A stretch of DNA of 64,000 nt from Dryomyza anilis. Taxonomy: Eukaryota > Arthropoda > Insecta > Diptera > Dryomyzidae. Under the pieces are notes generated by a model. That model was given only the letters and a program-made list of their open reading frames with translations, had not been told where the DNA came from and ran no database searches. The stretch is from assembly GCA_951804985.1 (NCBI GenBank), contig OX638132.1, forward strand, positions 22,821,989 to 22,885,988, given 5' to 3'. This document shows positions 48,661 to 61,677 of this stretch, one piece after another. Within the stretch, counting starts at the first letter, position 1. Each line of letters starts with the position of its first letter. The position numbers were made by a program, and so were the translations under genes.

Positions 48661-51654
48661 GTAATCAGGTCTTGAATTTTACATTCCTTTAATTGGCTGT
48701 AACTCCTAAACGGAGCGTCCTAGAGGGTCGAAAGGAGGCGCATTTTATTGGTATTGATGGCCAAATTATTCATGGCCAAATTATTCACTACAAATTTCAT
48801 ATAATTCGATCAGTCGGTTCTAGAGTAATCAGGTCTTGAATTTTACATTTCTTTGATAGGCTGTAACTCCTAAACGGAGCGTCCTAGAGAGTCGAAAGTA
48901 GGCGCATTTTATTGGTATTGATGGCCAAGTAACTCCTAAACGGAGCGTCCTAGAGGGTCGAAAGTAGGCGCATTTTATTGGTATTGATGGCCAAGTAACT
49001 CCTAAACGGAGCGTCCTAGAGGGTCGAAAGGAGGCGCATTTTATTGGTATTGATGGCCAAATTATTCATGGCCAAATTATTCACTACAAATTTCATATAA
49101 TTCGATCAGTCGGTTCTAGAGTAATCAGGTCTTGAATTTTACATTTCTTTAATTGTCTGTAACTAATAAACGGAGCGTCTTAGAGGGTCGAAAGTAGGCG
49201 CATTTTATTGGTATTGATGGCCAAATTATTCAGTACAAATTTCATATAATTCGATCAGTCGGTTCTAGAGTAATCAGGTCTTGAATTTTACATTTCTTTA
49301 ATTGTCTGTAACTCCTAAACGGAGCGTCTGATAGGGTCGAAAGTAGGCGCATTTTATTGGTATTAATGGCCAAATTATTCACTACAAATTTCATATAATT
49401 CGATCAGTCGGTTCTAGAGTAATCAGGTCTTGAATTTTACATTCCTTTAATTGGCTGTAACTCCTAAACGGAGCGTCCTAGAGGGTCGAAAGGAGGCGCA
49501 TTTTATTGGTATTGATGGCCAAATTATTCATGGCCAAATTATTCACTACAAATTTCATATAATTCGATCAGTCGGTTCTAGAGTAATCAGGTCTTGAATT
49601 TCACATTTCTTTTATTGGCTGTAACTAATAAACGGAGCGTCCTAGAGGGTCGAAAGTAGGCGAATTTTATTGGTATTGATGGCCAAATTATTCACTACAA
49701 ATTTCATATAATTCGATCAGTCGGTTCTAGAGTAATCAGGTCTGGAATTCTACATTCCTATAATTGGCTGTAACTCCTAAACGGAATTCGATCAGTCGGT
49801 TCTAGAGTAATCAGGTCTTTAATTTCACATTTCTTTTATTGGCTGTAACTAATAAACGGAGCGTCCTAGAGGGTCGAAAGTAGGCGCATTTTATTGGTAT
49901 TGATGGCCAAATTATTCACTACAAATTTCATATAATTCGATCAGTCGGTTCTAGAGTAATCAGGTCTTGAATTTTACATTCCTTTAATTATTCACTACAA
50001 ATTTCATATAATTCGATCAGTCGGTTCTAGAGTAATCAGGTCTTGAATTTTACATTCCTTTAATTGGCTGTAACTCCTAAACGGAGCGTCCTAGAGGGTC
50101 GAAAGGAGGCGCATTTTATTGGTATTGATGGCCAAATTATTCATGGCCAAATTATTCACTACAAATTTCATATAATTCGATCAGTCGGTTCTAGAGTAAT
50201 CAGGTCTTGAATTTTACATTTCTTTGATAGGCTGTAACTCCTAAACGGAGCGTCCTAGAGAGTCGAAAGTAGGCGCATTTTATTGGTATTGATGGCCAAG
50301 TAACTCCTAAACGGAGCGTCCTAGAGGGTCGAAAGTAGGCGCATTTTATTGGTATTGATGGCCAAGTAACTCCTAAACGGAGCGTCCTAGAGGGTCGAAA
50401 GGAGGCGCATTTTATTGGTATTGATGGCCAAATTATTCATGGCCAAATTATTCACTACAAATTTCATATAATTCGATCAGTCGGATCTAGAGTAATCAGG
50501 TCTTGAATTTTACATTCCTTTAATTGGCTGTAACGGAGCGTCCTAGAGGGTCGAAAGTAGGCGCATTTTATTGGTATTGATGGCCAAATTATTCACTACA
50601 AATTTCATATAATTCGATCAGTCGGTTCTAGAGTAATCAGGTCTTGAATTTCACATTTCTTTTATTGGCTGTAACTAATAAACGGAGCGTCCTAGAGGGT
50701 CGAAAGTAGGCGCATTTTATTGGTGTTGATGGCCAAATTATTCACTACAAATTTCATATAATTCGATCAGTCGGTTCTAGAGTAATCAGGTCTTGAATTT
50801 TACATTCCTTTAATTGGCTGTAACTCCTAAACGGAGCGTCCTAGAGGGTTGAAAGTAGGCGCATTTTATTGGTATTGATGGCCAAATTATTCACTACAAA
50901 TTTCATATAATTCGATCAGTCGGTTCTAGAGTAATCAGGTCTTGAATTTTACATTCCTTTAATTGGCTGTAACTCCTAAACGGAGCGTCCTAGAGGGTCG
51001 AAAGTAGGCGCATTTTATTGGTATTGATGGCCAAATTATTCACTACAAATTTCATATAATTCGATCAGTCGGTTCTAGAGTAATCAGGTCTTGAATTTTA
51101 CATTCCTTTAATTGGCTGTAACTCCTAAACGGAGCGTCCTAGAGGGTCGAAAGTAGCGGCATTTTATTGGTATTGATGGCCAAATTATTCACTACAAATT
51201 TCATATAATTCGATCAGTCGATTCTAGAGTAATCAGGTCTTGAATTTTACATTTCTTTAATTGGCTGGAACTCCTAAACGGAGCGTCCTAGAGGGTCGAA
51301 AGTAGGCGCATTTTATTGGTATTGATGGCCAAATTATTCACTACAAATTTCATATAATTCGATCAGTCGGTTCTAGAGTAATCAGGTCTTGAATTTCACA
51401 TTTCTTTTATTGGCTGTAACTAATAAACGGAGCGTCCTAGAGGGTCGAAAGTAGGCGCATTTTATTGGTATTGATGGCCAAATTATTCCCTACAAATTTC
51501 ATATAATTCGATCAGTCGGTTCTAGAGTAATCAGGTCTTGAATTTTACATTCCTTTAATTGGCTGTAACTCCTAAACGGAGCGTCCTAGAGGGTCGAAAG
51601 TAGGCGCATTTTATTGGTATTGATGGCCAAATTATTCACTACAAATTTCATATA

Positions 51655-54298
51655 ATTCGATTCTAGAGTAATCAGGTCTTGAATTTTACATTTCTTTAAT
51701 TGGCTGGAACTCCTAAACGGAGCGTCCTAGAGGGTCGAAAGTAGGCGCATTTTATTGGTATTGATGGCCAAATTATTCACTACAAATTTCATATAATTCG
51801 ATCAGTCGGTTCTAGAGTAATCAGGTCTTGAATTTCACATTTCTTTTATTGGCTGTAACTAATAAACGGAGCGTCCTAGAGGGTCGAAAGTAGGCGCATT
51901 TTATTGGTATTGATGGCCAAATTATTCACTACAAATTTCATATAATTCGATCAGTCGGTTCTAGAGTAATCAGGTCTTGAATTTTACATTCCTTTAATTG
52001 GCTGTAACTCCTAAACGGAGCGTCCTAGAGGGTCGAAAGTAGGCGCATTTTATTGGTATTGATGGCCAAATTATTCACTACAAATTTCATATAATTCGAT
52101 CAGTCGGTTCTAGAGTAATCAGGTCTTGAATTTCACATTTCTTTTATTGGCTGTAACTAATAAACGGAGCGTCCTAGAGGGTCGAAAGTAGGCGCATTTT
52201 ATTGGTATTGATGGCCAAATTATTCACTACAAATTTCATATAATTCGATCAGTCGGTTCTAGAGTAATCAGGTCTTGAATTTTACATTCCTTTAATTGGC
52301 TGTAACTCCTAAACGGAGCGTCCTAGAGGGTCGAAAGTAGGCGCATTTTATTGGTATTGATGGCCAAATTATTCACTACAAATTTCATATAATTCGATCA
52401 GTCGGTTCTAGAGTAATCAGGTCTTGAATTTTACATTCCTTTAATTGGCTGTAACGGAGCGTCCTAGAGGGTCGAAAGTAGGCGCATTTTATTGGTATTG
52501 ATGGCCAAATTATTCACTACAAATTTCATATAATTCGATCAGTCGATTCTAGAGTAATCAGGTCTTGAATTTTACATTTCTTTAATTGGCTGGAACTCCT
52601 AAACGGAGCGTCCTAGAGGGTCGAAAGTAGGCGCATTTTATTGGTATTGATGGCCAAATTATTCACTACAAATTTCATATAATTCGATCAGTCGGTTCTA
52701 GAGTAATCAGGTCTTGAATTTTACATTCCTTTAATTGGCTGTAACTCCTAAACGGAGCGTCCTAGAGGGTCGAAAGTAGGCGCATTTTATTGGTATTGAT
52801 GGCCAAATTATTCACTACAAATTTCATATAATTCGATTCTAGAGTAATCAGGTCTTGAATTTTACATTTCTTTAATTGGCTGGAACTCCTAAACGGAGCG
52901 TCCTAGAGGGTCGAAAGTAGGCGCATTTTATTGGTATTGATGGCCAAATTATTCACTACAAATTTCATATAATTCGATCAGTCGGTTCTAGAGTAATCAG
53001 GTCTTGAATTTTACATTCCTTTAATTGGCTGTAACTCCTAAACGGAGCGTCCTAGAGGGTCGAAAGTAGGCGCATTTTATTGGTATTGATGGCCAAATTA
53101 TTCACTACAAATTTCATATAATTCGATTCTAGAGTAATCAGGTCTTGAATTTTACATTTCTTTAATTGGCTGGAACTCCTAAACGGAGCGTCCTAGAGGG
53201 TCGAAAGTAGGCGCATTTTATTGGTATTGATGGCCAAATTATTCACTACAAATTTCATATAATTCGATCAGTCGGTTCTAGAGTAATCAGGTCTTGAATT
53301 TCACATTTCTTTTATTGGCTGTAACTAATAAACGGAGCGTCCTAGAGGGTCGAAAGTAGGCGCATTTTATTGGTATTGATGGCCAAATTATTCACTACAA
53401 ATTTCATATAATTCGATCAGTCGGTTCTAGAGTAATCAGGTCTTGAATTTTACATTCCTTTAATTGGCTGTAACTCCTTAACGGAGCGTCCTAGAGGGTC
53501 GAAAGTAGGCGCATTTTATTGGTATTGATGGCCAAATTATTCACTACAAATTTCATATAATTCGATTCTAGAGTAATCAGGTCTTGAATTTTACATTTCT
53601 TTAATTGGCTGGAACTCCTAAACGGAGCGTCCTAGAGGGTCGAAAGTAGGCGCATTTTATTGGTATTGATGGCCAAATTATTCACTACAAATTTCATATA
53701 ATTCGATCAGTCGGTTCTAGAGTAATCAGGTCTTGAATTTCACATTTCTTTTATTGGCTGTAACTAATAAACGGAGCGTCCTAGAGGGTCGAAAGTAGGC
53801 GCATTTTATTGGTATTGATGGCCAAATTATTCACTACAAATTTCATATAATTCGATCAGTCGGTTCTAGAGTAATCAGGTCTTGAATTTTACATTCCTTT
53901 AATTGGCTGTAACTCCTAAACGGAGCGTCCTAGAGGGTCGAAAGTAGGCGCATTTTATTGGTATTGATGGCCAAATTATTCACTACAAATTTCATATAAT
54001 TCGATTCTAGAGTAATCAGGTCTTGAATTTTACATTTCTTTAATTGGCTGGAACTCCTAAACGGAGCGTCCTAGAGGGTCGAAAGTAGGCGCATTTTATT
54101 GGTATTGATGGCCAAATTATTCACTACAAATTTCATATAATTCGATCAGTCGGTTCTAGAGTAATCAGGTCTTGAATTTTACATTCCTTTAATTGGCTGT
54201 AACTCCTAAACGGAGCGTCCTAGAGGGTCGAAAGTAGGCGCATTTTATTGGTATTGATGGCCAAATTATTCACTACAAATTTCATATAATTCGATTCT
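51655..54298 (+). repeat. Dimer/trimer higher-order repeats with a 141-bp monomer
   Basis: ATTCGATTCT occurs at 51,655, 52,831, 53,121, 53,560, 53,999 and 54,289. The last five are spaced 290, 439, 439 and 290 bp, that is 141+149 and 141+149+149. GGCTGGAACTCC always follows the 141-bp junction. Confidence 0.93.
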
Positions 54299-55564
54299 AG
54301 AGTAATCAGGTCTTGAATTTTACATTTCTTTAATTGGCTGGAACTCCTAAACGGAGCGTCCTAGAGGGTCGAAAGTAGGCGCATTTTATTGGTATTGATG
54401 GCCAAATTATTCACTACAAATTTCATATAATTCGATCAGTCGGTTCTAGAGTAATCAGGTCTTGAATTTTATATTTCTTTAATTGTCTGTAACTCCTAAA
54501 CGGAGCGTCCTAGAGGGTCGAAAGTAGGCGCATTTTATTGGTATTGATGGCCAAATTTTTCATGGCCAAATTATTCACTACAAATTTCATATAATTCGAT
54601 CAGTCGGTTCTTGAGTAATCAGGTCTTGAATTTTACATTTCTTTAATTGGCTGGAACTCCTAAACGGAGCGTCCTAGAGGGTCGAAAGTAGGCGCATTTT
54701 ATTGGTATTGATGGCCAAATTATTCACTACAAATTTCATATAATTCGATCAGTCGATTCTAGAGTAATGAGGTCTTGAATTTTACATTTCTTTAATTGGC
54801 TGGAACTCCTTGAATTTCACATTTCTTTTATTGGCTGTAGCTAATAAACGGAGCGTCCTAGAGGGTCGAAAGTAGGCGCATTTTATTGGTATTGATGGCC
54901 AAATTATTCACTACAAATTTCATATAATTCGATTCTAGAGTAATCAGGTCTTGAATTTTACATTTCTTTAATTGGCTGGAACTCCTAAACGGAGCGTCCT
55001 AGAGGGTCGAAAGTAGGCGCATTTTATTGGTATTGATGGCCAAATTATTCACTACAAATTTCATATAATTCGATCAGTCGGTTCTAGAGTAATCAGGTCT
55101 TGAATTTTATATTTCTTTAATTGTCTGTAACTCCTAAACGGAGCGTCCTAGAGGGTCGAAAGTAGGCGCATTTTATTGGTATTGATGGCCAAATTATTCA
55201 TGGCCAAATTATTCACTACAAATTTCATATAATTCGATCAGTCGGTTCTTGAGTAATCAGGTCTTGAATTTTACATTTCTTTAATTGGCTGGAACTCCTA
55301 AACGGAGCGTCCTAGAGGGTCGAAAGTAGGCGCATTTTATTGGTATTGATGGCCAAATTATTCACTACAAATTTCATATAATTCGATCAGTCGATTCTAG
55401 AGTAATGAGGTCTTGAATTTTACATTTCTTTAATTGGCTGGAACTCCTTGAATTTCACATTTCTTTTATTGGCTGTAGCTAATAAACGGAGCGTCCTAGA
55501 GGGTCGAAAGTAGGCGCATTTTATTGGTATTGATGGCCAAATTATTCACTACAAATTTCATATA
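54289..55564 (+). repeat. 638-bp higher-order repeat, two copies
   Basis: ATTCGATTCT (54,289/54,927), TTATATTTC (54,471/55,109) and TTGAGTAATC (54,611/55,249) are all 638 bp apart. The unit is 141 + 149 + 164 + 149 + 35 bp, so it includes a monomer reduced to 35 bp in which the core is lost. Confidence 0.92.
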
Positions 55565-57639
55565 ATTCGATCAGTCGGTTCTAGAGTAATCAGGTCTTGA
55601 ATTTTACATTTCTTTAATTGGCTGGAACTCCTAAACGGAGCGTCCTAGAGGGTCGAAAGTAGGCGCATTTTATTGGTATTGATGGCCAAGTAACTCCTAA
55701 ACGGAGCGTCCTAGAGGGTCGAAAGTAGGCGCATTTTATTGGTATTGATGGCCAAATTATTCACTACAAATTTCATATAATTCGATCAGTCGGTTCTAGA
55801 GTAATCAGGTCTTGAATTTTACATTTCTGTGATAGGCTGTAACTCCTAAACGGAGCGTCCTAGAGGGTCGAAAGTAGGCGCATTTTATTGGTATTGATGG
55901 CCAAATTATTCACTACAAATTTCATATAATTCGATCAGTCGGTTCTAGAGTAATCAGGTCTTGAATTTTACATTTCTTTAATTGGCTGTAACTCCTAAAC
56001 GGAGCGTCCTAGAGGGTCGAAAGTAGGCGCATTTTATTGGTATTGATGGCCAAATTATTCACTACAAAATTCATATAATTCGATCAGTCGATTCTAGAGT
56101 AATCAGGTCTTGAATTTTACATTTCTTTAATTGGCTGTATCTCCTAAACGGAGCGTCCTAGAGGGTCGAAAGTAGGCGCATTTTATTGGTATTGATGGCC
56201 AAATTATTCACTACAAATTTCATATAATTCGATCAGTCGATTCTAGAGTAATCAGGTCTTGAATTTTACATTTCTTCAATTGGCTGGAACTCCTTGAATT
56301 TCACATTTCTTTTATTGGCTGTAACCCCTAAACGGAGCGTCCTAGAGGGTCGAAAGTAGGCGCATTTTATTGGTATTGATGGCCAAATTATTCACTACAA
56401 ATTTCATATAATTCGATCAGTCGGTTCTAGAGTAATCAGGTCTTGAATTTTACATTTCTTTAATTGGCTGGAACTCCTAAACGGAGCGTCCTAGAGGGTC
56501 GAAAGTAGGCGCATTTTATTGGTATTGATGGCCAAATTATTCACTACAAATTTCATATAATTCGATCAGACGATTCTAGAGTAATGAGGTCTTGAATTTT
56601 ACATTTCTTTAATTGGCTGGAACTCCTTGAATTTCACATTTCTTTTATTGGCTGTAACTAATAAACGGAGCGTCCTAGAGGGTCGAAAGTAGGCGCATTT
56701 TATTGGTATTGATGGCCAAATTATTCACTACAAATTTCATATAATTCGATCAGTCGGTTCTTGAGTAATCAGGTCTTGAATTTTACATTTCTTTAATTGG
56801 CTGTAACTCCTAAACGGAGCGTCCTAGAGGATCGAAAGTAGGCGCATTTTATTGGTATTGATGGCCAAATTATTCACTACAAATTTCATATAATTCGATC
56901 AGTCGGTTCTTGAGTAATCAGGTCTTGAATTTTACATTCCTTTAATTGGCTGTAACTCCTAAACGGAGCGTCCTAGAGGGTCGAAAGTAGGCGCATTTTA
57001 TTGGTATTGATGGCCAAGTAACTCCTAAACGGAGCGTCCTAGAGGGTCGAAAGTAGGCGCATTTTATTGGTGTTGATGGCCAAATTATTCACTACAAATT
57101 TCATATAATTCGATCAGTCGGTTCTAGAGTAATCAGGTCTTGAATTTTACATTTCTTTGATAGGCTGTAACTCCTAAACGGAGCGTCCTAGAGGGTCGAA
57201 AGTAGGCGCATTTTATTGGTATTGATGGCCAAGTAACTCCTAAACGGAGCGTCCTAGAGGGTCGAAAGTAGGCGCATTTTATTGGTGTTGATGGCCAAAT
57301 TATTCACTACAAATTTCATATAATTCGATCAGTCGGTTCTAGAGTAATCAGGTCTTGAATTTTACATTCCTTTAATTGGCTGTAACTCCTAAACGGAGCG
57401 TCCTAGAGGGTCGAAAGTAGGCGCATTTTATTGGTATTGATGGCCAAATTATTCACTACAAATTTCATATAATTCGATCAGTCGATTCTAGAGTAATCAG
57501 GTCTTGAATTTTACATTTCTTTAATTGGCTGGAACTCCTAAACGGAGCGTCCTAGAGGGTCGAAAGTAGGCGCATTTTATTGGTATTGATGGCCAAGTAA
57601 CTCCTAAACGGAGCGTCCTAGAGGGTCGAAAGTAGGCGC

Positions 57640-58910
57640 ATTTTATTGGTATTGATGGCCAAATTATTCACTACAAATTTCATATAATTCGATCAGTCGG
57701 TTCTAGAGTAATCAGGTCTTGAATTTTACATTTCTTTGATAGGCTGTAACTCCTAAACGGAGCGTCCTAGAGGGTCGAAAGTAGGCGCATTTTATTGGTA
57801 TTGATGGCCAAATTATTCACTACAAATTTCATATAATTCGATCAGTCGGTTCTAGAGTAATCAGGTCTTGAATTTTACATTTCTTTAATTGTCTGTAACT
57901 CCTAAACGGAGCGTCTTAGAGGGTATTGGTATTGATGGCCAAATTATTCACTACAAATTTCAAATAATTCGATCAGTCGGTTCTAGAGTAATCAGGTCTT
58001 GAATTTTACATTTCTTTTATTGGCTGTAACTAATAAACGGAGCGTCCTAGAGGGTCGAAAGTAGGCGCATTTTATTGGTATTGATGGCCAAATTATTCAC
58101 TACAAATTTCATATAATTCGATCAGTCGGTTCTAGAGTAATCAGGTCTTGAATTTTACATTTCTTTGATAGGCTGTAACTCCTAAACGGAGCGTCCTAGA
58201 GGGTCGAAAGTAGGCGCATTTTATTGGTATTGATGGCCAAATTATTCACTACAAATTTCATATAATTCGATCAGTCGGTTCTAGAGTAATCAGGTCTTGA
58301 ATTTTACATTTCTTTAATTGTCTGTAACTCCTAAACGGAGCGTCTTAGAGGGTATTGGTATTGATGGCCAAATTATTCACTACAAATTTCAAATAATTCG
58401 ATCAGTCGGTTCTAGAGTAATCAGGTCTTGAATTTTACATTTCTTTTATTGGCTGTAACTAATAAACGGAGCGTCCTAGAGGGTCGAAAGTAGGCGCATT
58501 TTATTGGTATTGATGGCCAAATTATTCACTACAAATTTCATATAATTCGATCAGTTGGTTCTAGAGTAATCAGGTCTTGAATTTTACATATCTTTAAATG
58601 TCTGTAACTCCTAAACGGAGCGTCCTAGAGGGTCGAAAGTAGGCGCATTTTATTGGTATTGATGGCCAAATTATTCACTACAAATTTCATATAATTCGAT
58701 CAGTCGGTTCTAGAGTAATCAGGTCTTGAATTTTACATTTCTTTAATTGTCTGTAACTCCTAAACGGAGCGTCTTAGAGGGTATTGGTATTGATGGCCAA
58801 ATTATTCACTACAAATTTCAAATAATTCGATCAGTCGGTTCTAGAGTAATCAGGTCTTGAATTTTACATTCCTTTAATTGGCTGTAACTCCTAAACGGAG
58901 CGTCCTAGAG
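57640..58910 (+). repeat. 429-bp higher-order repeat, three copies
   Basis: GCGTCTTAGAGGGTATTGG occurs at 57,911, 58,340 and 58,769, exactly 429 bp apart. The unit is 131 + 149 + 149; the 131-bp monomer lacks 18 bp (TCGAAAGTAGGCGCATTT). The third copy is diverged upstream of the mark. Confidence 0.93.
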
Positions 58911-61677
58911 GGTCGAAAGTAGGCGCATTTTATTGGTATTGATGGCCAAATTATTCACTACAAATTTCATATAATTCGATCAGTCGGTTCTAGAGTAATC
59001 AGGTCTTGAATTTCACATTTCTTTTATTGGCTGTAACTAATAAACGGAGCGTCCTAGAGGGTCGAAAGTAGGCGCATTTTATTGGTATTGATGGCCAAAT
59101 TATTCACTACAAATTTCATATAATTCGATCAGTCGGTTCTAGAGTAATCAGGTCTTGAATTTTACATTCCTTTAATTGGCTGTAACTCCTAAACGGAGCG
59201 TCCTAGAGGGTCGAAAGTAGGCGCATTTTATTGGTATTGATGGCCAAATTATTCACTACAAATTTCATATAATTCGATTCTAGAGTAATCAGGTCTTGAA
59301 TTTTACATTTCTTTAATTGGCTGTAACTCCTAAACGGAGCGTCCTAGAGGGTCGAAAGTAGGCGCATTTTATTGGTATTGATGGCCAAATTATTCATGGC
59401 CAAATTATTCACTACAAATTTCATATAATTCGATCAGTCGGTTCTTGAGTAATCAGGTCTTGAATTTTACATTCCTTTAATTGGCTGTAACTAATAAACG
59501 GAGCGTCCTTGAGGGTCGAAAGTAGGCGCATTTTATTGGTATTGATGGCCAAATTATTCACTACAAATTTCATATAATTCGATCAGTCGGTTCTAGAGTA
59601 ATCAGGTCTTGAATTTTACATTCCTTTAATTGGCTGTAACTCCTAAACGGAGCGTCCTAGAGGGTCGAAAGTAGGCGCATTTTATTGGTATTGATGGCCA
59701 AATTATTCACTACAAATTTCATATAATTCGATCAGTCGGTTCTAGAGTAATCAGGTCTTGAATTTTACATTTCTTTAATTGGCTGGAACTCCTAAACGGA
59801 GCGTCCTAGAGGGTCGAAAGTAGGCGCATTTTATTGGCCAAATTATTCACTACAAATTTCATATAATTCGATCAGTCGATTCTAGAGTAATCAGGTCTTG
59901 AATTTTACATTTCTTTAATTGGCTGGAACTCCTAAACGGAGCGTCCTAGAGGGTCGAAAGTAGGCGCATTTTATTGGTATTGATGGCCAAATTATTCACT
60001 ACAAATTTCATATAATTCGATCAGTCGATTCTAGAGTAATCAGGTCTTGAATTTTACATTTCTTTAATTGGCTGGAACTCCTTGAATTTCACATTTCTTT
60101 TATTGGCTGTAACTAATAAACGGAGCGTCCTAGAGGGTCGAAAGTAGGCGCATTTTATTGGTATTGATGGCCAAATTATTCACTACAAATTTCATATAAT
60201 TCGATCAGTCGGTTCTTGAGTAATCAGGTCTTGAATTTTACATTCCTTTAATTGGCTGTAACTCCTAAACGGAGCGTCCTAGAGGATCGAAAGTAGGCGC
60301 ATTTTATTGGTATTGATGGCCAAATTATTCACTACAAATTTCATATAATTCGATCAGTCGGTTCTTGAGTAATCAGGTCTTGAATTTTACATTCCTTTAA
60401 TTGGCTGTAACTCCTAAACGGAGCGTCCTAGAGGGTCGAAAGTAGGCGCATTTTATTGGTATTGATGGCCAATTAACTCCTAAACGGAGCGTCCTAGAGG
60501 GTCGAAAGTAGGCGCATTTTATTGGTATTGATGGCCAAATTATTCACTACAAATTTCATATAATTCGATCAGTCGGTTCTAGAGTAATCAGGTCTTGAAT
60601 TTTACATATCTTTGATAGACTGTAACTCCTAAACGGAGCGTCCTAGAGGGTCGAAAGTAGGCGCATTTTATTGGTATTGATGGCCAAATTATTCACTACA
60701 AATTTCATATAATTCGATCAGTCGGTTCTAGAGTAATCAGGTCTTGAATTTAACATTCCTTTAATTGGCTGTAACTCCTAAACGGAGCGTCCTAGAGGGT
60801 CGAAAGTAGGCGCATTTTATTGGTATTGATGGCCAAATTATTCACTACAAATTTCATATAATTCGATCAGTCGGTTCTAGAGTAATCAGGTCTTGAATTT
60901 TACATTCCTTTAATTGGCTGTAACTCCTAAACGGAGCGTCCTAGAGGGTCGAAAGTAGGCGCATTTTATTGGTATTGATGGCCAAATTATTCACTACAAA
61001 TTTCATATAATTCGATCAGTCGATTCTAGAGTAATCAGGTCTTGAATTTTACATTTCTTTAATTGGCTGGAACTCCTAAACGGAGCGTCCTAGAGGGTCG
61101 AAAGTAGGCGCATTTTATTGGTATTGATGGCCAAGTAACTCCTAAACGGAGCGTCCTAGAGGGTCGAAAGTAGGCGCATTTTATTGGTATTGATGGCCAA
61201 ATTATTCACTACAAATTTCATATAATTCGATCAGTCGGTTCTAGAGTAATCAGGTCTTGAATTTTACATTTCTTTGATAGACTGGAACTCCTTGAATTTC
61301 ACATTTCTTTTATTGGCTGTAACTAATAAACGGAGCGTCCTAGAGGGTCGAAAGTAGGCGCATTTTATTGGTATTGATGGCCAAATTATTCACTACAAAT
61401 TTCATATAATTCGATCAGTCGGTTCTTGAGTAATCAGGTCTTGAATTTTACATTCCTTTAATTGGCTGTAACTCCTAAACGGAGCGTCCTAGAGGGTCGA
61501 AAGTAGGCGCATTTTATTGGTATTGATGGCCAAATTATTCACTACAAATTTCATATAATTCGATCAGTCGGTTCTTGAGTAATCAGGTCTTGAATTTCAC
61601 ATTTCTTTTATTGGCTGTAACTAATAAACGGAGCGTCCTAGAGGGTCGAAAGTAGGCGCATTTTATTGGTATTGATG

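Larger units (their letters stand above)
11721..61677 (+). repeat. 149-bp satellite DNA array, about 335 monomer lengths
   Basis: Head-to-tail repeats cover 49,957 bp. The modal monomer, counted base by base from CTGTAACTCC to TTTAATTGG, is 149 bp, confirmed by spacing (for example 36,231 to 36,380). Order: CTCCTAAACGGAGCGTCCTA core, GGGTCGAAAGTAGGCGCATT, TATTGGTATTGATGGCCAAA, TTATTCACTACAAATTTCAT, ATAATTCGATCAGTCGGTTC, then a variable AT-rich tail. GC is 38% overall, 50% in bases 1-50 and 31% in 51-149. All monomers face one way; I saw no inversion and no transposon inside. Because 149 is not a multiple of 3, stops reach every frame and no ORF survives. The array ends abruptly at ATTGATG, 61,677. 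The monomer length is close to a nucleosome core length; any meaning is inference. Confidence 0.98.
41576..61677 (+). repeat. Satellite domain D, rich in deletion and insertion units
   Basis: 149-bp monomers are interleaved with 66-bp units (GATGGCCAAG|TAACTCC), 164-bp units carrying a 15-bp duplication (AAATTATTCATGGCC), 141-bp units (ATTCGATTCTAG), 131-bp units (CTTAGAGGGTATTGG) and 35-bp remnants (CTGGAACTCCTTGAATTTC). Other variants are TAACTAATAAACGG for TAACTCCTAAACGG, and GCGTGGTAGAGG with GCGCAATTT, the latter mostly heading 66-bp runs at 41.6-44.4 kb. A 296-bp period (66+66+164) separates the CGTGGTAG marks at 42,237 and 42,533. Confidence 0.88.

Noticed and set aside
11721..61677. 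CRISPR array
   Set aside because: The repeats are contiguous and have no unique spacers, and the context is eukaryotic.
11721..61677. Tandem protein-repeat gene (mucin or silk-like)
   Set aside because: The 149-bp period shifts frame each unit and every frame meets stops.
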